Assembly: GCF_012927105.1 (NCBI RefSeq)
Contig: NZ_JABBFV010000005.1
Span: 186,001-250,000, forward strand
Reading direction: 5' to 3'
Source: Sphingobium psychrophilum
GTDB taxonomy: Bacteria; Pseudomonadota; Alphaproteobacteria; Sphingomonadales; Sphingomonadaceae
Length of the DNA stretch: 64,000 nucleotides
The notes below the pieces were generated by a model. It ran no database searches. It saw only the letters and a program-made list of their open reading frames with translations, and was not told the DNA's origin. Shown piece after piece: positions 1 through 10,587 of the stretch (the stretch's first letter is position 1; the number at the start of each line of letters is the position of its first letter). Made by a program: the position numbers and the translations under genes.

Positions 1-212
1 CGGTCGCGCCGTTCCTGCTGCTCTCGGGGCGACCGGCGCTGATCGCCAGCCTGGCCGCCAGCGGCCTTGCCCTCGCGCTGATCGGCGCCGGCACGAGCCT
101 TTTCACCGGCCGTTCCGCGCTGTTCTCGGCGGCGCGCCAACTCGTCATCGGGATTGCCGCTGCCGCAGTCACCTATGGTGCCGGGGCAATCGTCGGCGTG
201 TCGCTCGGCTGA
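1..212 (+). CDS. VIT1/CCC1-family metal transporter, C-terminal end only
   Basis: The open frame enters from the left edge (first full codon at base 3) and stops at TGA 210-212, giving about 69 residues. The residues are strongly hydrophobic, with two membrane spans separated by FTGRS and a final span ending TYGAGAIVGVSLG. This matches the closing helices of VIT1/CCC1 iron or manganese transporters, in which a small FTG-type linker precedes the last helix. The N-terminal part, and whether a rubrerythrin domain is fused as in MbfA-type proteins, lie outside the window. The family assignment rests on a short stretch. Confidence 0.7.
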   Translation, partial: VAPFLLLSGRPALIASLAASGLALALIGAGTSLFTGRSALFSAARQLVIGIAAAAVTYGAGAIVGVSLG

Positions 213-359
213 CGGCCACGATGAAGCCGTCGCCAAGAGCCCGCGGCGTGAAACATCAATATGGAAGGACGCGAGCATGGGGGATCGACCCCTAAGTAAC
301 ATTCCCGATTCTCCGGGCGCTTCCTGAGAGGGACAAGAATTGCGTCAACGGAGGGCGCC

Positions 360-1115
360 ATGCACAGTGTCTCACTTCACCGGGATCCGGATATATCCAC
401 GCGTGAGACTATTCACGATCTGCGCAACCTCTTCGGCGTCGTGGCCTCCGCGCGGCACATGCTGGACGACAGGCCGACGGGCGATCGGCGGACATTGCTG
501 CTCGACGCGATCGAGGACGCCGCGTTGCGCGGGGGACGACTTACCAGCGCGATGCTCGGGCAAGGCCGATCGGGAGGCGCCGCGACGCGCTTCGACCTCA
601 ACGAGCATCTCGCCGGCCTCGGATCGCTGATGCGCGCGCGCGCCGGTCGGCACGTCGAAATCCGGTTCGAACCGGCCGCCGGCCCGCTTCCGGTGAAGCT
701 CGATCCCGCCGATCTGGACGCCGTGATCCTGGAGCTGGTCTCCAACGCCTGCGCGGCGTTCGTGAAGCCGGGCGTCATCCGGATCCGGACCAGGCGGCTC
801 GGAGGCCGTGTCCGGCTCATCGTCGCCGATAATGGCCGCGGCGTGAGCGCCGCCGAACTCCACGCGGCGCTGCATGGATTCGAACAGTCCTCCGTAAACG
901 GCTCCGGCCTCGTCCGCGTCCGGCATTTCGTCGAGACCGCCCATGGCCGCCTGCGTTTTCGAAGCCGCGAGAACCGCGGCTCCATCGCTTCCCTGAACTT
1001 GCCGCTGGTCCTCAAGGTCGCCGGCGCTGAGACCGCCGCGACGGCCCCCGCCCGGTGGAATAGAATGACCCGCAAGGAGATCAGACATGAAAAGCGACAG
1101 TCAATTACAGCGTGA
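360..1115 (+). CDS. soluble histidine-kinase-like ATPase without a sensor domain
   Basis: The 251-residue protein starts at ATG 360 behind GGAGGG. It has no membrane span and no recognisable sensor domain. An H-box-like HDLRNLF lies near residues 20-26. The ATPase part shows an N box (ELVSNAC, about 128-134), a G1 box (DNGRGVS, about 159-165) and a short G2-like GSGLVRVRH. It therefore looks like a minimal orphan kinase or a phosphotransferase in the style of ChpT. The last 29 bases overlap the BON gene, so the two are probably translationally coupled. The C-terminal 30 residues are basic and read through the BON gene's ribosome site. The partner response regulator is not evident nearby. Confidence 0.75.
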   Translation: MHSVSLHRDPDISTRETIHDLRNLFGVVASARHMLDDRPTGDRRTLLLDAIEDAALRGGRLTSAMLGQGRSGGAATRFDLNEHLAGLGSLMRARAGRHVEIRFEPAAGPLPVKLDPADLDAVILELVSNACAAFVKPGVIRIRTRRLGGRVRLIVADNGRGVSAAELHAALHGFEQSSVNGSGLVRVRHFVETAHGRLRFRSRENRGSIASLNLPLVLKVAGAETAATAPARWNRMTRKEIRHEKRQSITA

Positions 1116-1737
1116 CGTTCTCGATGAGCTGGCGTGGGAGCCGAGCATCGACCACGCCGATATCGGCGTGGCCGTGACGGACGGCGTCGTCACACTTTCC
1201 GGATTCGTCAAAAGCTATCCGCAGAAGATGGCGGCGGAGAAGGCAACCCGGCGCGTTGCTGGGGTCAAGGCGCTCGCCGAGGAGATCAAGGTGCGCTTCG
1301 CCTCCGATCCGAAGACGGCCGATCATGAAATCGCCAAGCGCATCCTCGACATGTTCTCCTGGAACGTCTCGATCCCCGACGACAAGATCGCGGTGAAGGT
1401 CGAGCATGGCTGGGTGACGCTGAGCGGCACGGTCGACTGGTATTATCAGAGTGATGAGGCCAGAAAGGTCGCCGGCAAGGTCAACGGCGTCATCGGCGTC
1501 AGCAACTTGATCGAACTGCACACGCTGCCGACCTCCGGCGACGTCAAGGATCGGATCGTGGCGGCGATCAAGCGCAACGCCGATCTCGACGCCGCTTCGG
1601 TCACCGTGTTCACCGATGGCGGCAAGGTGACGCTGGGCGGCAAGGTCAGGGCGTGGAACGAGCGGCAGATCGCCGAGCGCGCTGCATGGGCCGCTCCCGG
1701 CGTGACCAAGGTCGAGGATAATATCGTCGTCGTCTGA
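1087..1737 (+). CDS. triple BON-domain protein
   Basis: This 216-residue protein is built from three BON repeats (about residues 3-70, 78-147 and 148-216). Each repeat carries the typical pattern: an alpha-helical start, V(T/K)V..G.VTLSG.V, then a helix ending in GV..V.N.I. There is no signal peptide, unlike periplasmic OsmY, so it is probably cytoplasmic. BON domains are thought to bind phospholipid or other hydrophobic surfaces, and such cytoplasmic triple-BON proteins are common in stress loci. The start at 1087 has AAGGAG seven bases upstream, inside the end of the kinase gene. Confidence 0.88.
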   Translation: MKSDSQLQRDVLDELAWEPSIDHADIGVAVTDGVVTLSGFVKSYPQKMAAEKATRRVAGVKALAEEIKVRFASDPKTADHEIAKRILDMFSWNVSIPDDKIAVKVEHGWVTLSGTVDWYYQSDEARKVAGKVNGVIGVSNLIELHTLPTSGDVKDRIVAAIKRNADLDAASVTVFTDGGKVTLGGKVRAWNERQIAERAAWAAPGVTKVEDNIVVV

Positions 1738-2042
1738 CCTTCGTCTGGCGAATGGCGGAGCGGCTGCCGACGATTTCCGGCGGCCGCATCCGCGCCATCT
1801 CTTCTGAATTTGAAGCTTCGTTGATCGCGGCGCCATCCGCGCCGATAGGCTGCTCAGCCAACGTCCGGATGAATGCCGCCCAGAATATCGTCCCAAATAC
1901 TGTTTTCGTGGCGGCAAGTCCTGCTTGGGTTGCTTCGCTTGCAACGCGTCGGACACTCTCCGCCGAAACAATGGACATGGGCAAGTTCGAGTGGGAGAAA
2001 CGACCTGTCCCCAGCCGATCCAGGACAATGATCTGATACTTC
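1738..2042. other. gap between BON and metallo-hydrolase genes with only weak ORFs
   Basis: No gene here is convincing. A minus-strand frame from ATG 2043 (MKYQIIVLDRLGTG...) runs about 130 codons into the BON gene, and a plus-strand frame covers 1752-2036. Neither resembles a family I know, and the minus frame becomes arginine-rich where it overlaps BON. The minus ORF has less skewed composition than a typical shadow, so a small diverged gene cannot be excluded. Confidence 0.3.
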
Positions 2043-3644
2043 ATGACTGACGACCTCACACTCGCCTTCCACGGAGCAGCCCGTACTGTCACTGGCTCAT
2101 GCATGGAATTCTGCCGTGACGGGAAACGGTTGCTTGTCGATTGCGGGCTCTTCCAGGGTTCCCGTACGCTCGAAGCGCTCAACCGGAGTGCCTTCCCGTT
2201 CGACGCGGAGGAGGTCGACGCGGTCATCCTGACCCACGCCCATATCGATCATAGCGGACTATTGCCCAGGCTCGTGGCCGAAGGCTTCACGGGCGAGATC
2301 TGGTGCACGGCGCCAACGGCGGATCTGCTCGAGTTCATGCTGGCCGACGCCGGGCGCATCCAGGAGAGCGACGCAACCCGACGCAATCGACGCAAGGATC
2401 GTGCGGACCAGCCGGAGATCCTGCCGATCTTCACCGAGCAGGACGCAGTCGCCGCGTGGCGGCAGGCCCGGTCCGTTGACCTCGAGACATGGTTTGAGCC
2501 TGTCCCTGGGTTCAGGGCGCGCCTTTGGAACGCCGGGCACATCCTGGGCTCGGCGTCGGTTGAGCTCGATGTCGGTGGGACGCATGTCCTGTGTTCCGGT
2601 GACCTTGGTCCCGAGCATAAGGCGTTTCAACGCGATCCCGAGGGTCCCTCGGGATTCGATCATGTCATCTGCGAATCCACCTACGGCGACCGCAAGCGCG
2701 ACCATCTCGCCATCGGCGAGCGCCGAAGCTTGCTGGAAGCCGAGATCAAGGAGGCGCTGGCCCGCGGTGGCAATCTCATCATTCCGGTGTTCGCGCTCGA
2801 GCGCACGCAGGAACTGCTGCTGGATATCGCCGCGCTGATCGACGCCAACCGCATTCCATCCACCCCCGTCTTCGTCGATTCCCCTTTGGCCAATCGCGCG
2901 ACCAGCGTGTTCGCCAAATATGCCGGGTCGCTCGAGGACATGGAGGGCGAGAATGTCTTTGGTCACGCGGCTTTTCATTTCGTCGATGATGTCGCGGAAT
3001 CGATCCGGCTGAACAGCTTGTCGGGCGCCATTATCATGGCGGCATCGGGCATGTGTGAAGGCGGCCGCATCCGGCACCATCTCAAGCACAATCTCTTCCG
3101 ACGCGAATCCACGCTACTGTTCGTCGGCTTCCAGGCGGAGGGTTCGCTGGGCCGGATCATTCTTGACGGCGCCGAGCGTGTGCGCATTTCGGGTGAGGAC
3201 ATCGTCGTGCGCGCCCAGATTCGGCACATCGATACCTATTCGGCGCACGCCGATCAGGACGATCTGCTGGCGTGGATGGAGGCGCGGCGTCCTCTTGGGG
3301 GCAGTCTTTTCCTCTCGCATGGGGAAGCGACGGCGATCGAGACGTTGCGTCGCATCACCCAGGCCCGCGAATTGAGCGCTTCCATCATCGTGCCGGAGAT
3401 GGGCGAAGTGTTCCGGCTGCCCGTCGGCACGCCCGCAGCCCGGATCAAGACCGGAGACCCGGAGCTTCAGCAGGCCGTGGGTCGCGACTGGCAGAACAGC
3501 TACGCTGATTTCGCCGCCGGCCTGAAACGCGAACTGGCGGAAATACAGGATGCCAGGATCCGTCAGCAGGCGCTCGACGATATGCGGGCTGTTCTGGAGA
3601 GCTACAAGAAGGTCCGGGACAAGCGCGCCGCCCGGCGGCATTGA
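2043..3644 (+). CDS. metallo-beta-lactamase/beta-CASP/RMMBL hydrolase
   Basis: The 533 residues follow the CPSF-73/YsiA-like layout. An N-terminal beta-lactamase fold carries the zinc motif HAHIDHSG (His65, His67, Asp69, His70). A later histidine and aspartate lie in GHILGSASVEL and CSGDLG. A beta-CASP insert contains IPVFALERTQELL and ASGMCEGGRIRHHL. The C-terminal zinc-dependent RNase motif includes HIDTYSAHADQDDL and LSHGE. The family includes RNA endo/exonucleases, but the true substrate of these bacterial stand-alone members is unknown. The N-terminus MTDDLTLAFHGAARTVTGSC fits the family, although no strong ribosome site precedes it. Confidence 0.9.
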   Translation: MTDDLTLAFHGAARTVTGSCMEFCRDGKRLLVDCGLFQGSRTLEALNRSAFPFDAEEVDAVILTHAHIDHSGLLPRLVAEGFTGEIWCTAPTADLLEFMLADAGRIQESDATRRNRRKDRADQPEILPIFTEQDAVAAWRQARSVDLETWFEPVPGFRARLWNAGHILGSASVELDVGGTHVLCSGDLGPEHKAFQRDPEGPSGFDHVICESTYGDRKRDHLAIGERRSLLEAEIKEALARGGNLIIPVFALERTQELLLDIAALIDANRIPSTPVFVDSPLANRATSVFAKYAGSLEDMEGENVFGHAAFHFVDDVAESIRLNSLSGAIIMAASGMCEGGRIRHHLKHNLFRRESTLLFVGFQAEGSLGRIILDGAERVRISGEDIVVRAQIRHIDTYSAHADQDDLLAWMEARRPLGGSLFLSHGEATAIETLRRITQARELSASIIVPEMGEVFRLPVGTPAARIKTGDPELQQAVGRDWQNSYADFAAGLKRELAEIQDARIRQQALDDMRAVLESYKKVRDKRAARRH

Positions 3645-3674
3645 GAGACGATGATCCGAGGGACTCGCGCTGGC

Positions 3675-5324
<1,650 letters not shown>

Positions 5325-5381
5325 TCAAACCATCCCGATAAGATCGAGGGTCGCGGTCATGCAGCCACGGCGGCCTCGTCA

Positions 5382-7916
5382 TCAACGCGCGGACCTCGCT
5401 GGCCGCAATGCGAACCGCTTGAGGAACTCCGCGCTTGCCAGATAGCCGGCCACCAACAGCGCGATGGCGCCGAATATGGTTGCACCCGGTATCGCGAAGC
5501 CGAGCAGACCGGCCGAAGGCAGCAGCGGCAGCAGCAGCGCTGCCGCCAGGCCGGCCAGCGCGGTGACCGTCAGCACGATGTGAGGCCGGCTCGACCAGGC
5601 CGGGCGGGATGTACGGATCACGAACACGACGAGGATCTGCGTCATCATCGATTCCATGAACCAGGCCGTGCGAAACTCCGGGATGCCGACGTGGAAGACG
5701 CCGAGCAGAAGCGCGAAAGTCGCGAAGTCGAAGAGCGAGGAAAGCGGTCCCATGATCGCGGTGAAGCGTACGAGCCCCCTTATGTCCCATCCCTGCGGAC
5801 GCGCCAGATCGCCGCTGTCCGCGGTGTCGAACGGGATGCCGATCTCGGAAAGGTCGTAGAGAAGGTTGTTGAGCAGCACCTGCACCGGCGTGAGCGGCAG
5901 GAACGGCAGGAACAGCGACGCGATCGCCATGGTCAGCATGTTGCCGAAGTTGGAACTCGTTCCCATCCGGACATATTTCATGATGTTGGCATAGGTCCGT
6001 CGCCCCTCCGCGACACCATCGGCGAGCACGCCGAGATCGGGCGCGAGCAGGATCATGTCGGCCGCCTCGCGGGCCACATCGGTGGCGCCGTCGACAGACA
6101 GGCCGACATCGGCGGCGCGGATCGCCGGCGCGTCGTTGATGCCGTCGCCGATGAAGCCCACCGTGTGACCGCGTGCACGGAGAGCGCGGACGATCCGCGT
6201 CTTCTGGTCGGGCGTGACCCGAGCGAAAAGGTCGACCTGTTCCACCCGGGCAGCTAGTGCTGGATCATTCAGCTTCGCGATCTCTTCGCCGGTCAAAATA
6301 CCTTCGACCGGCAGGGCGAGCGCCGCCACGAGATGCTGGATCACGGGCGCCGCATCGCCCGAAATCACCTTGATGCGAATGCCCGCCGCTTCGAGCCGGG
6401 CGACTGCGGACGTGGCGCTCGGTTTGGGCGGGTCGACGAACACGCAATAGCCCGCGAACACCAGCTCGTCCTCTCCTCGGGCGTCGATTCGCTCTTGCCC
6501 GGCCGCCGGTTTCCATGCGATCGTGAGCAATCTCAGCCCCTGCGCCGCGCGATCGTCGCGCAGCGCGCACAGACGGGCGCGCAGCGCATCGTCGAGCGGC
6601 ACGAACTCTCCCGATCGGTCCTGCGCTCTTGTGCACAAGGCGAGCAGCGTCTCGGGCGCGCCCTTGACGATCTCGATCCGCTCGCTTCCCTGCTCGGCAA
6701 GCACCGCGACGCGCCGCCGCTCGAAATCGAACGGCCGTTCATCCAGCTTGCGCCAGCCCTCGAGCGAGCGGCCGGTCATGTGGAGCAGCAACGCCTGGTC
6801 GAGCGGACTTTTCAGGCCGGTCTCGAAGCGGGCGTTGACCGCCGCCAACTCCGCCACCCGCTCGTCATCCTCGCCGTCGATGCCCGGGTGGCCGACGAGT
6901 GTGATCCGCGCCTCGGTGAGCGTGCCGGTCTTGTCGGTGCACAATATATCCATCTGGCCGAGGTCGTGGATCGCGGATAGCCGCTTCACCACGACTTTGG
7001 CTTTCGCCATCCGCTGAGCGCCGCGCCCGAGCGCGACGGTCATGATCATCGGCAAAAGCTCGGGTGTCAGGCCCACCGCGAGCGCCATCGCGAACAGGAA
7101 GGATTGCAGCGGCGGCCGCCCGAGCGCGAGATGGGCGAGCAGCACGAACAGCACGAGGAAGATCGTGAGCCTGACGATCAGCACGCCGAGCTTGTGGATG
7201 CCATGCTCGAAAGCAGTCGTCGGCTGTTTGCCGGCGAGCGAACGCGCGATCGCGCCGAAGCGCGTGCGCAAACCGGTCTGGACGACGAGCATTGTCGCCG
7301 TGCCGCCAATGAGCGATGTCCCGTGGAACAGCGCGTTGCGCGCGTCGGCCGGCGTCTCGGCGACCATGACGGGCTCGATCTGCTTTTCGACCGGATAGGG
7401 TTCGCCGGTCAGCAGCGCCTCGTTCACCTGCGCGCCGTTCGCCGCCAGGACGACGCCATCGGCGGGGACGAGATCGCCCGCCGCAAGCATGACGATATCG
7501 CCGGCCACCAGTTCGCGCACGGGCAACTCGATCGGCTTGCCGTCGCGCAGCACGGTCGCATGAAGGGCGATCGCCCGCTTGAGCGCTTCCGCCGTCGCTT
7601 CGGCCCTGTGCTCCTGGACGAGATCGAGGGTGGTAGACAGCGCGACGACGAGGAAAATGATGGCAAAGCTCGCCATGTCGCCGGTGGCCCCGGCTATGCC
7701 GGCGGCCACGAGCAGGATAGCGATCAGCGGATTGCCGAGGCGGCGCAGGAGGTCGAGCAGGAGATGCCGCTGCTTCGCCGCGGAGATCTCGTTCGGCCCG
7801 TCACGGTCGAGACGCGCGGCAGCCTCATTCGACGACAGCCCGTCGCAGGTCGCGGCGAGCGTGCGGAGAGAATCGTCGGGCGTGGCTTGCCAGAACGCCT
7901 GCGGCTCGGTCACCAC
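5382..7916 (-). CDS. mgtA: magnesium-importing P-type ATPase (P3B, MgtA-like)
   Basis: The 844 residues carry the full P-type ATPase set: the actuator motif LLTGEP, the phosphorylation site DKTGT (Asp328), nucleotide-binding KGAPE, the hinge GDGINDAPA, and about ten membrane spans. The C-terminal spans, with NNLLYDLSEIGIPFDTAD, are typical of magnesium-transporting MgtA/MgtB enzymes rather than calcium or heavy-metal pumps. The start codon overlaps the end of the Bax-inhibitor gene by seven bases, so the two form one operon. I see no obvious magnesium riboswitch or mgtL-type leader upstream, because the upstream gene abuts. Confidence 0.9.
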   Translation of the reverse strand: MVTEPQAFWQATPDDSLRTLAATCDGLSSNEAAARLDRDGPNEISAAKQRHLLLDLLRRLGNPLIAILLVAAGIAGATGDMASFAIIFLVVALSTTLDLVQEHRAEATAEALKRAIALHATVLRDGKPIELPVRELVAGDIVMLAAGDLVPADGVVLAANGAQVNEALLTGEPYPVEKQIEPVMVAETPADARNALFHGTSLIGGTATMLVVQTGLRTRFGAIARSLAGKQPTTAFEHGIHKLGVLIVRLTIFLVLFVLLAHLALGRPPLQSFLFAMALAVGLTPELLPMIMTVALGRGAQRMAKAKVVVKRLSAIHDLGQMDILCTDKTGTLTEARITLVGHPGIDGEDDERVAELAAVNARFETGLKSPLDQALLLHMTGRSLEGWRKLDERPFDFERRRVAVLAEQGSERIEIVKGAPETLLALCTRAQDRSGEFVPLDDALRARLCALRDDRAAQGLRLLTIAWKPAAGQERIDARGEDELVFAGYCVFVDPPKPSATSAVARLEAAGIRIKVISGDAAPVIQHLVAALALPVEGILTGEEIAKLNDPALAARVEQVDLFARVTPDQKTRIVRALRARGHTVGFIGDGINDAPAIRAADVGLSVDGATDVAREAADMILLAPDLGVLADGVAEGRRTYANIMKYVRMGTSSNFGNMLTMAIASLFLPFLPLTPVQVLLNNLLYDLSEIGIPFDTADSGDLARPQGWDIRGLVRFTAIMGPLSSLFDFATFALLLGVFHVGIPEFRTAWFMESMMTQILVVFVIRTSRPAWSSRPHIVLTVTALAGLAAALLLPLLPSAGLLGFAIPGATIFGAIALLVAGYLASAEFLKRFALRPARSAR

Positions 7917-8635
7917 CGCTCCCGTCCGCTGAACCGCAGCAACGACAGGAACAGGTTCAGGAAATCGAGGTAGAGCGTCAGCGCACCCAGCACCGCAGCG
8001 CCATTGCGCCCATCCGCGGCGCCCTCCTCATATTGACGCTTCAGCCGCTGTGCATCGAATGCGGTGAGCCCTGCGAACAGCAGGATGCCGACGCCCGAGG
8101 TGAGCAGATCGACAGTGCCTGAGCGCACGAACAGATTAAGCAGCATCGTCACGATGAGCCCGACGAGCGCGATCGTGAAGAAGGCGCCCAGGCCCGACAG
8201 ATCCTTGTGCGTGACAGTGCCCACCAGAGCGAGCACGGCAAATCCGGCCGCAGCGGAAACGAAGGTGTAGCCGACGCTGTCGCTGCTGTAGGTGAGCAGC
8301 AAGCTGCCAAGCGACAATCCGACGAGCGCGGTGTAGAGGATGAAGATCGCGCTGGCCGTCGAGGCAGACAGCCGATCGACCCGTGCGCCGAGCAGGATCA
8401 CCAGTCCCAGGGGCGCCAGCGTCACGATCCATCCAATGATGGTGAGCCCGTCGGCAGTGAACAGGGCGTCCGCGAGCGATCGGCTGTAGGAGGCCAGAAG
8501 GGCGAACGCTGCCGATAGGATCACGCCGCCGGCCATGTGGAGATAGACCGCGCTCATATAGGCGCCCAGCCCACGATACCCGCCGTTCGCATTGCCGGAT
8601 GCCGGCCACTCAAATTCGTTGCTTCGATGGAGCAT
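7910..8635 (-). CDS. Bax inhibitor-1 / YccA family membrane protein
   Basis: The 241-residue protein has seven predicted membrane spans and the BI-1 signature near its C-terminus (FAGLTAFDAQRLK, then LYLDFLNLFLSLLRF). The family forms pH-sensitive calcium-leak channels or interacts with FtsH. ATG 8635 (MLHRSNEF) has GAGGA seven bases upstream and is preferred over a longer frame from 8707, whose first 24 residues are not family-like. It is the first gene of a two-gene operon with mgtA, and it faces phaC across an intergenic inverted repeat. Confidence 0.88.
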   Translation of the reverse strand: MLHRSNEFEWPASGNANGGYRGLGAYMSAVYLHMAGGVILSAAFALLASYSRSLADALFTADGLTIIGWIVTLAPLGLVILLGARVDRLSASTASAIFILYTALVGLSLGSLLLTYSSDSVGYTFVSAAAGFAVLALVGTVTHKDLSGLGAFFTIALVGLIVTMLLNLFVRSGTVDLLTSGVGILLFAGLTAFDAQRLKRQYEEGAADGRNGAAVLGALTLYLDFLNLFLSLLRFSGRERW

Positions 8636-8710
8636 ACGCCGGTCCTCGCCTTGGGTAAAAGCTACACTTCTACCCTGTGTCGGCACGTCGCTGCGACCAA
8701 TCCGCAAAGC

Positions 8711-8748
8711 TACGTAAGCTGACGGGCGGCCCGGGTCCGTAGGCTTAC
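8711..8748. promoter_or_regulatory. inverted repeat with TACGTA in the divergent phaC promoter region
   Basis: TACGTA lies at 8711-8716. GTAAGC (8714-8719) pairs with GCTTAC (8743-8748), and the inner ACGG (8722-8725) pairs with CCGT (8737-8740). The element sits between the start of the BI-1 gene (8635, leftward) and phaC (8776, rightward), where an operator for either direction would be expected. Binding by a regulator is inference. Confidence 0.5.
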
Positions 8749-8775
8749 CTAATTCGTGGCGCTGCCGAAGTCCCT

Positions 8776-10587
8776 ATGAGCCAAGTGACAGGCAACGAGG
8801 AGCAGGCAGTGGTTTCGCTATCGACGCCCGACGGAACGGCAACAAAATGTGCTGGTGGTCCATATGACGGATGGGCCGAACTGTTCCTTCGCCCCACGAG
8901 AGCGGCCGTTGCAACCCTTACAGGCGGGCTGGCGCCGTCGTCGCTCGGTGAGGCCTTCGCAGACTGGGCGACGCATCTCGCCTTATTTCCAGGTAGCCAA
9001 ATGCATATTGTTGCCGAGACCGTCCGCGAATTTATGTCGCTCGCCGGTGGTGAGTGGCGGACTGCTGCGTCCGCAGGCGCACCCAAGCCCCAAGCCGGCC
9101 CTCCAACGCGGGAACACCGCTTCGACGATCCTTCCTGGGAGGCATGGCCTTTCGATCTGATACGTCAGTCCTTTTTGCACAGCGAGAGGTGGTGGGATGA
9201 GGCGGCGTGCGATATTCTTGGGGTTACAGCGCAGCATCGGGCAATCATGCGCTTTTCGATCCACCGGATACTCGACATGCTGGCGCCCTCGAACTTTGTC
9301 GCCACCAATCCGGTCCTCCAGCACCGCATCATCGAAACCCAGGGCAAATGCCTGGTCGATGGTGTGGCAACCCTGATCGAGGACTGGCTCCGCTCGCTTG
9401 CGGGAGAGCGGCCGGCCGGCGCCGAATGCTATCGTCCTGGCGCCGACGTGGCGATCACGCCGGGCAAGGTAGTTTATCGGAACGATCTGATCGAGCTCAT
9501 CCAATATGCGCCGACAACGCAGGCCGTCCGTCCGGAACCGTTGCTGATCGTTCCGGCATGGATCCTCAAATATTATGTTCTCGACCTGTCGCTTGAGAAT
9601 TCCCTGGTGCGCTGGCTCGTCGGGCAGGGACAGACGGTGTTCATGATTTCATGGCGCAATGTCGGCGAAGGCGGTCGCACGCTCGACCTGGAGGATTATC
9701 GTCGGCTGGGTATCATGGCGTCGCTCGACGCGATCACCGCGATCACCGGCGGGAACAGAGTTCACGCTACGGGTTACTGTCTCGGGGGAACCTTGCTCGC
9801 GATCGCGGCGGCGGCGATGGCGCGCGATGGCGATGATCGTTTTGCGTCGATGACGCTGTTCGCCGCGCAAACCGATTTCAGCGAACCGGGCGAGGTCGGC
9901 CTGTTCATCGACGCGGCGCAGCTCGATTTTCTTGAGACGATGGCGCGCGCACGGGGTTATCTCGACAGCGCGCAAATGAGCGGCGCTTTCCAGGCGCTGC
10001 GCTCGAACGAACTTGTCTGGCCCTATTTTGTCCGCGACTATCTCATGGGCGCACGCGGCCCGATGAGCGACCTGCAAGCCTGGCACAGCGACGCCACGCG
10101 CCTGCCATTTGCAGCGCATAGCCAGTATCTTCACTCCCTGGCTCTTGCTAACGATTTGGCCGAGGGACGGTATGAGGTCGATGGTCGACCGATCCCCCTC
10201 GAAAATATCCATGTACCGGTTTTCGCGGTCGGCGCCGAAAGCGACTATGTCGCGCCCTGGCGCTCCGTCTACAAGATCCATCGGCTGATGGGTACGGAGG
10301 TGACATTTCTGCTCACCACCGGCGGCCATGACGACGGAATTGTATCCGAACCCGGCCATCCGGATCGATTCTATCGGTTGCTCGCACGACCGGCAGACGC
10401 GGACGGCGTCGATCCTGAAACCTGGATGGCCCGGACATCGTCAGAAGCTGGTTCGTGGTGGCCGGCATGGGCCGCCTGGCTCGATTTGCATTCAAGCCCT
10501 CCAGGCGTACCGCCGCCGCTCGGCGGTTCTGGCGTGAACGCTGGAACGCTCGGGAACGCGCCGGGCAGCTATGTCCTCGAAAGCTGA
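8776..10587 (+). CDS. phaC: poly(3-hydroxyalkanoate) synthase, PhaC family
   Basis: The 603 residues have the PHA synthase N-terminal domain followed by an alpha/beta hydrolase domain. The lipase-like box is GYCLGG with nucleophile Cys335. The catalytic aspartate is in ESDYVAPWRSVYK and the histidine in GGHDDGIV. The enzyme polymerises hydroxyacyl-CoA into storage granules. The histidine motif differs from the common GGHIAGVVNP of class I enzymes, and no phaA or phaB lies nearby. ATG 8776 is reported. GTG 8809 has GAGGAG six bases upstream and could be the real start. The end overlaps the next gene by 17 bases. Confidence 0.9.
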   Translation: MSQVTGNEEQAVVSLSTPDGTATKCAGGPYDGWAELFLRPTRAAVATLTGGLAPSSLGEAFADWATHLALFPGSQMHIVAETVREFMSLAGGEWRTAASAGAPKPQAGPPTREHRFDDPSWEAWPFDLIRQSFLHSERWWDEAACDILGVTAQHRAIMRFSIHRILDMLAPSNFVATNPVLQHRIIETQGKCLVDGVATLIEDWLRSLAGERPAGAECYRPGADVAITPGKVVYRNDLIELIQYAPTTQAVRPEPLLIVPAWILKYYVLDLSLENSLVRWLVGQGQTVFMISWRNVGEGGRTLDLEDYRRLGIMASLDAITAITGGNRVHATGYCLGGTLLAIAAAAMARDGDDRFASMTLFAAQTDFSEPGEVGLFIDAAQLDFLETMARARGYLDSAQMSGAFQALRSNELVWPYFVRDYLMGARGPMSDLQAWHSDATRLPFAAHSQYLHSLALANDLAEGRYEVDGRPIPLENIHVPVFAVGAESDYVAPWRSVYKIHRLMGTEVTFLLTTGGHDDGIVSEPGHPDRFYRLLARPADADGVDPETWMARTSSEAGSWWPAWAAWLDLHSSPPGVPPPLGGSGVNAGTLGNAPGSYVLES

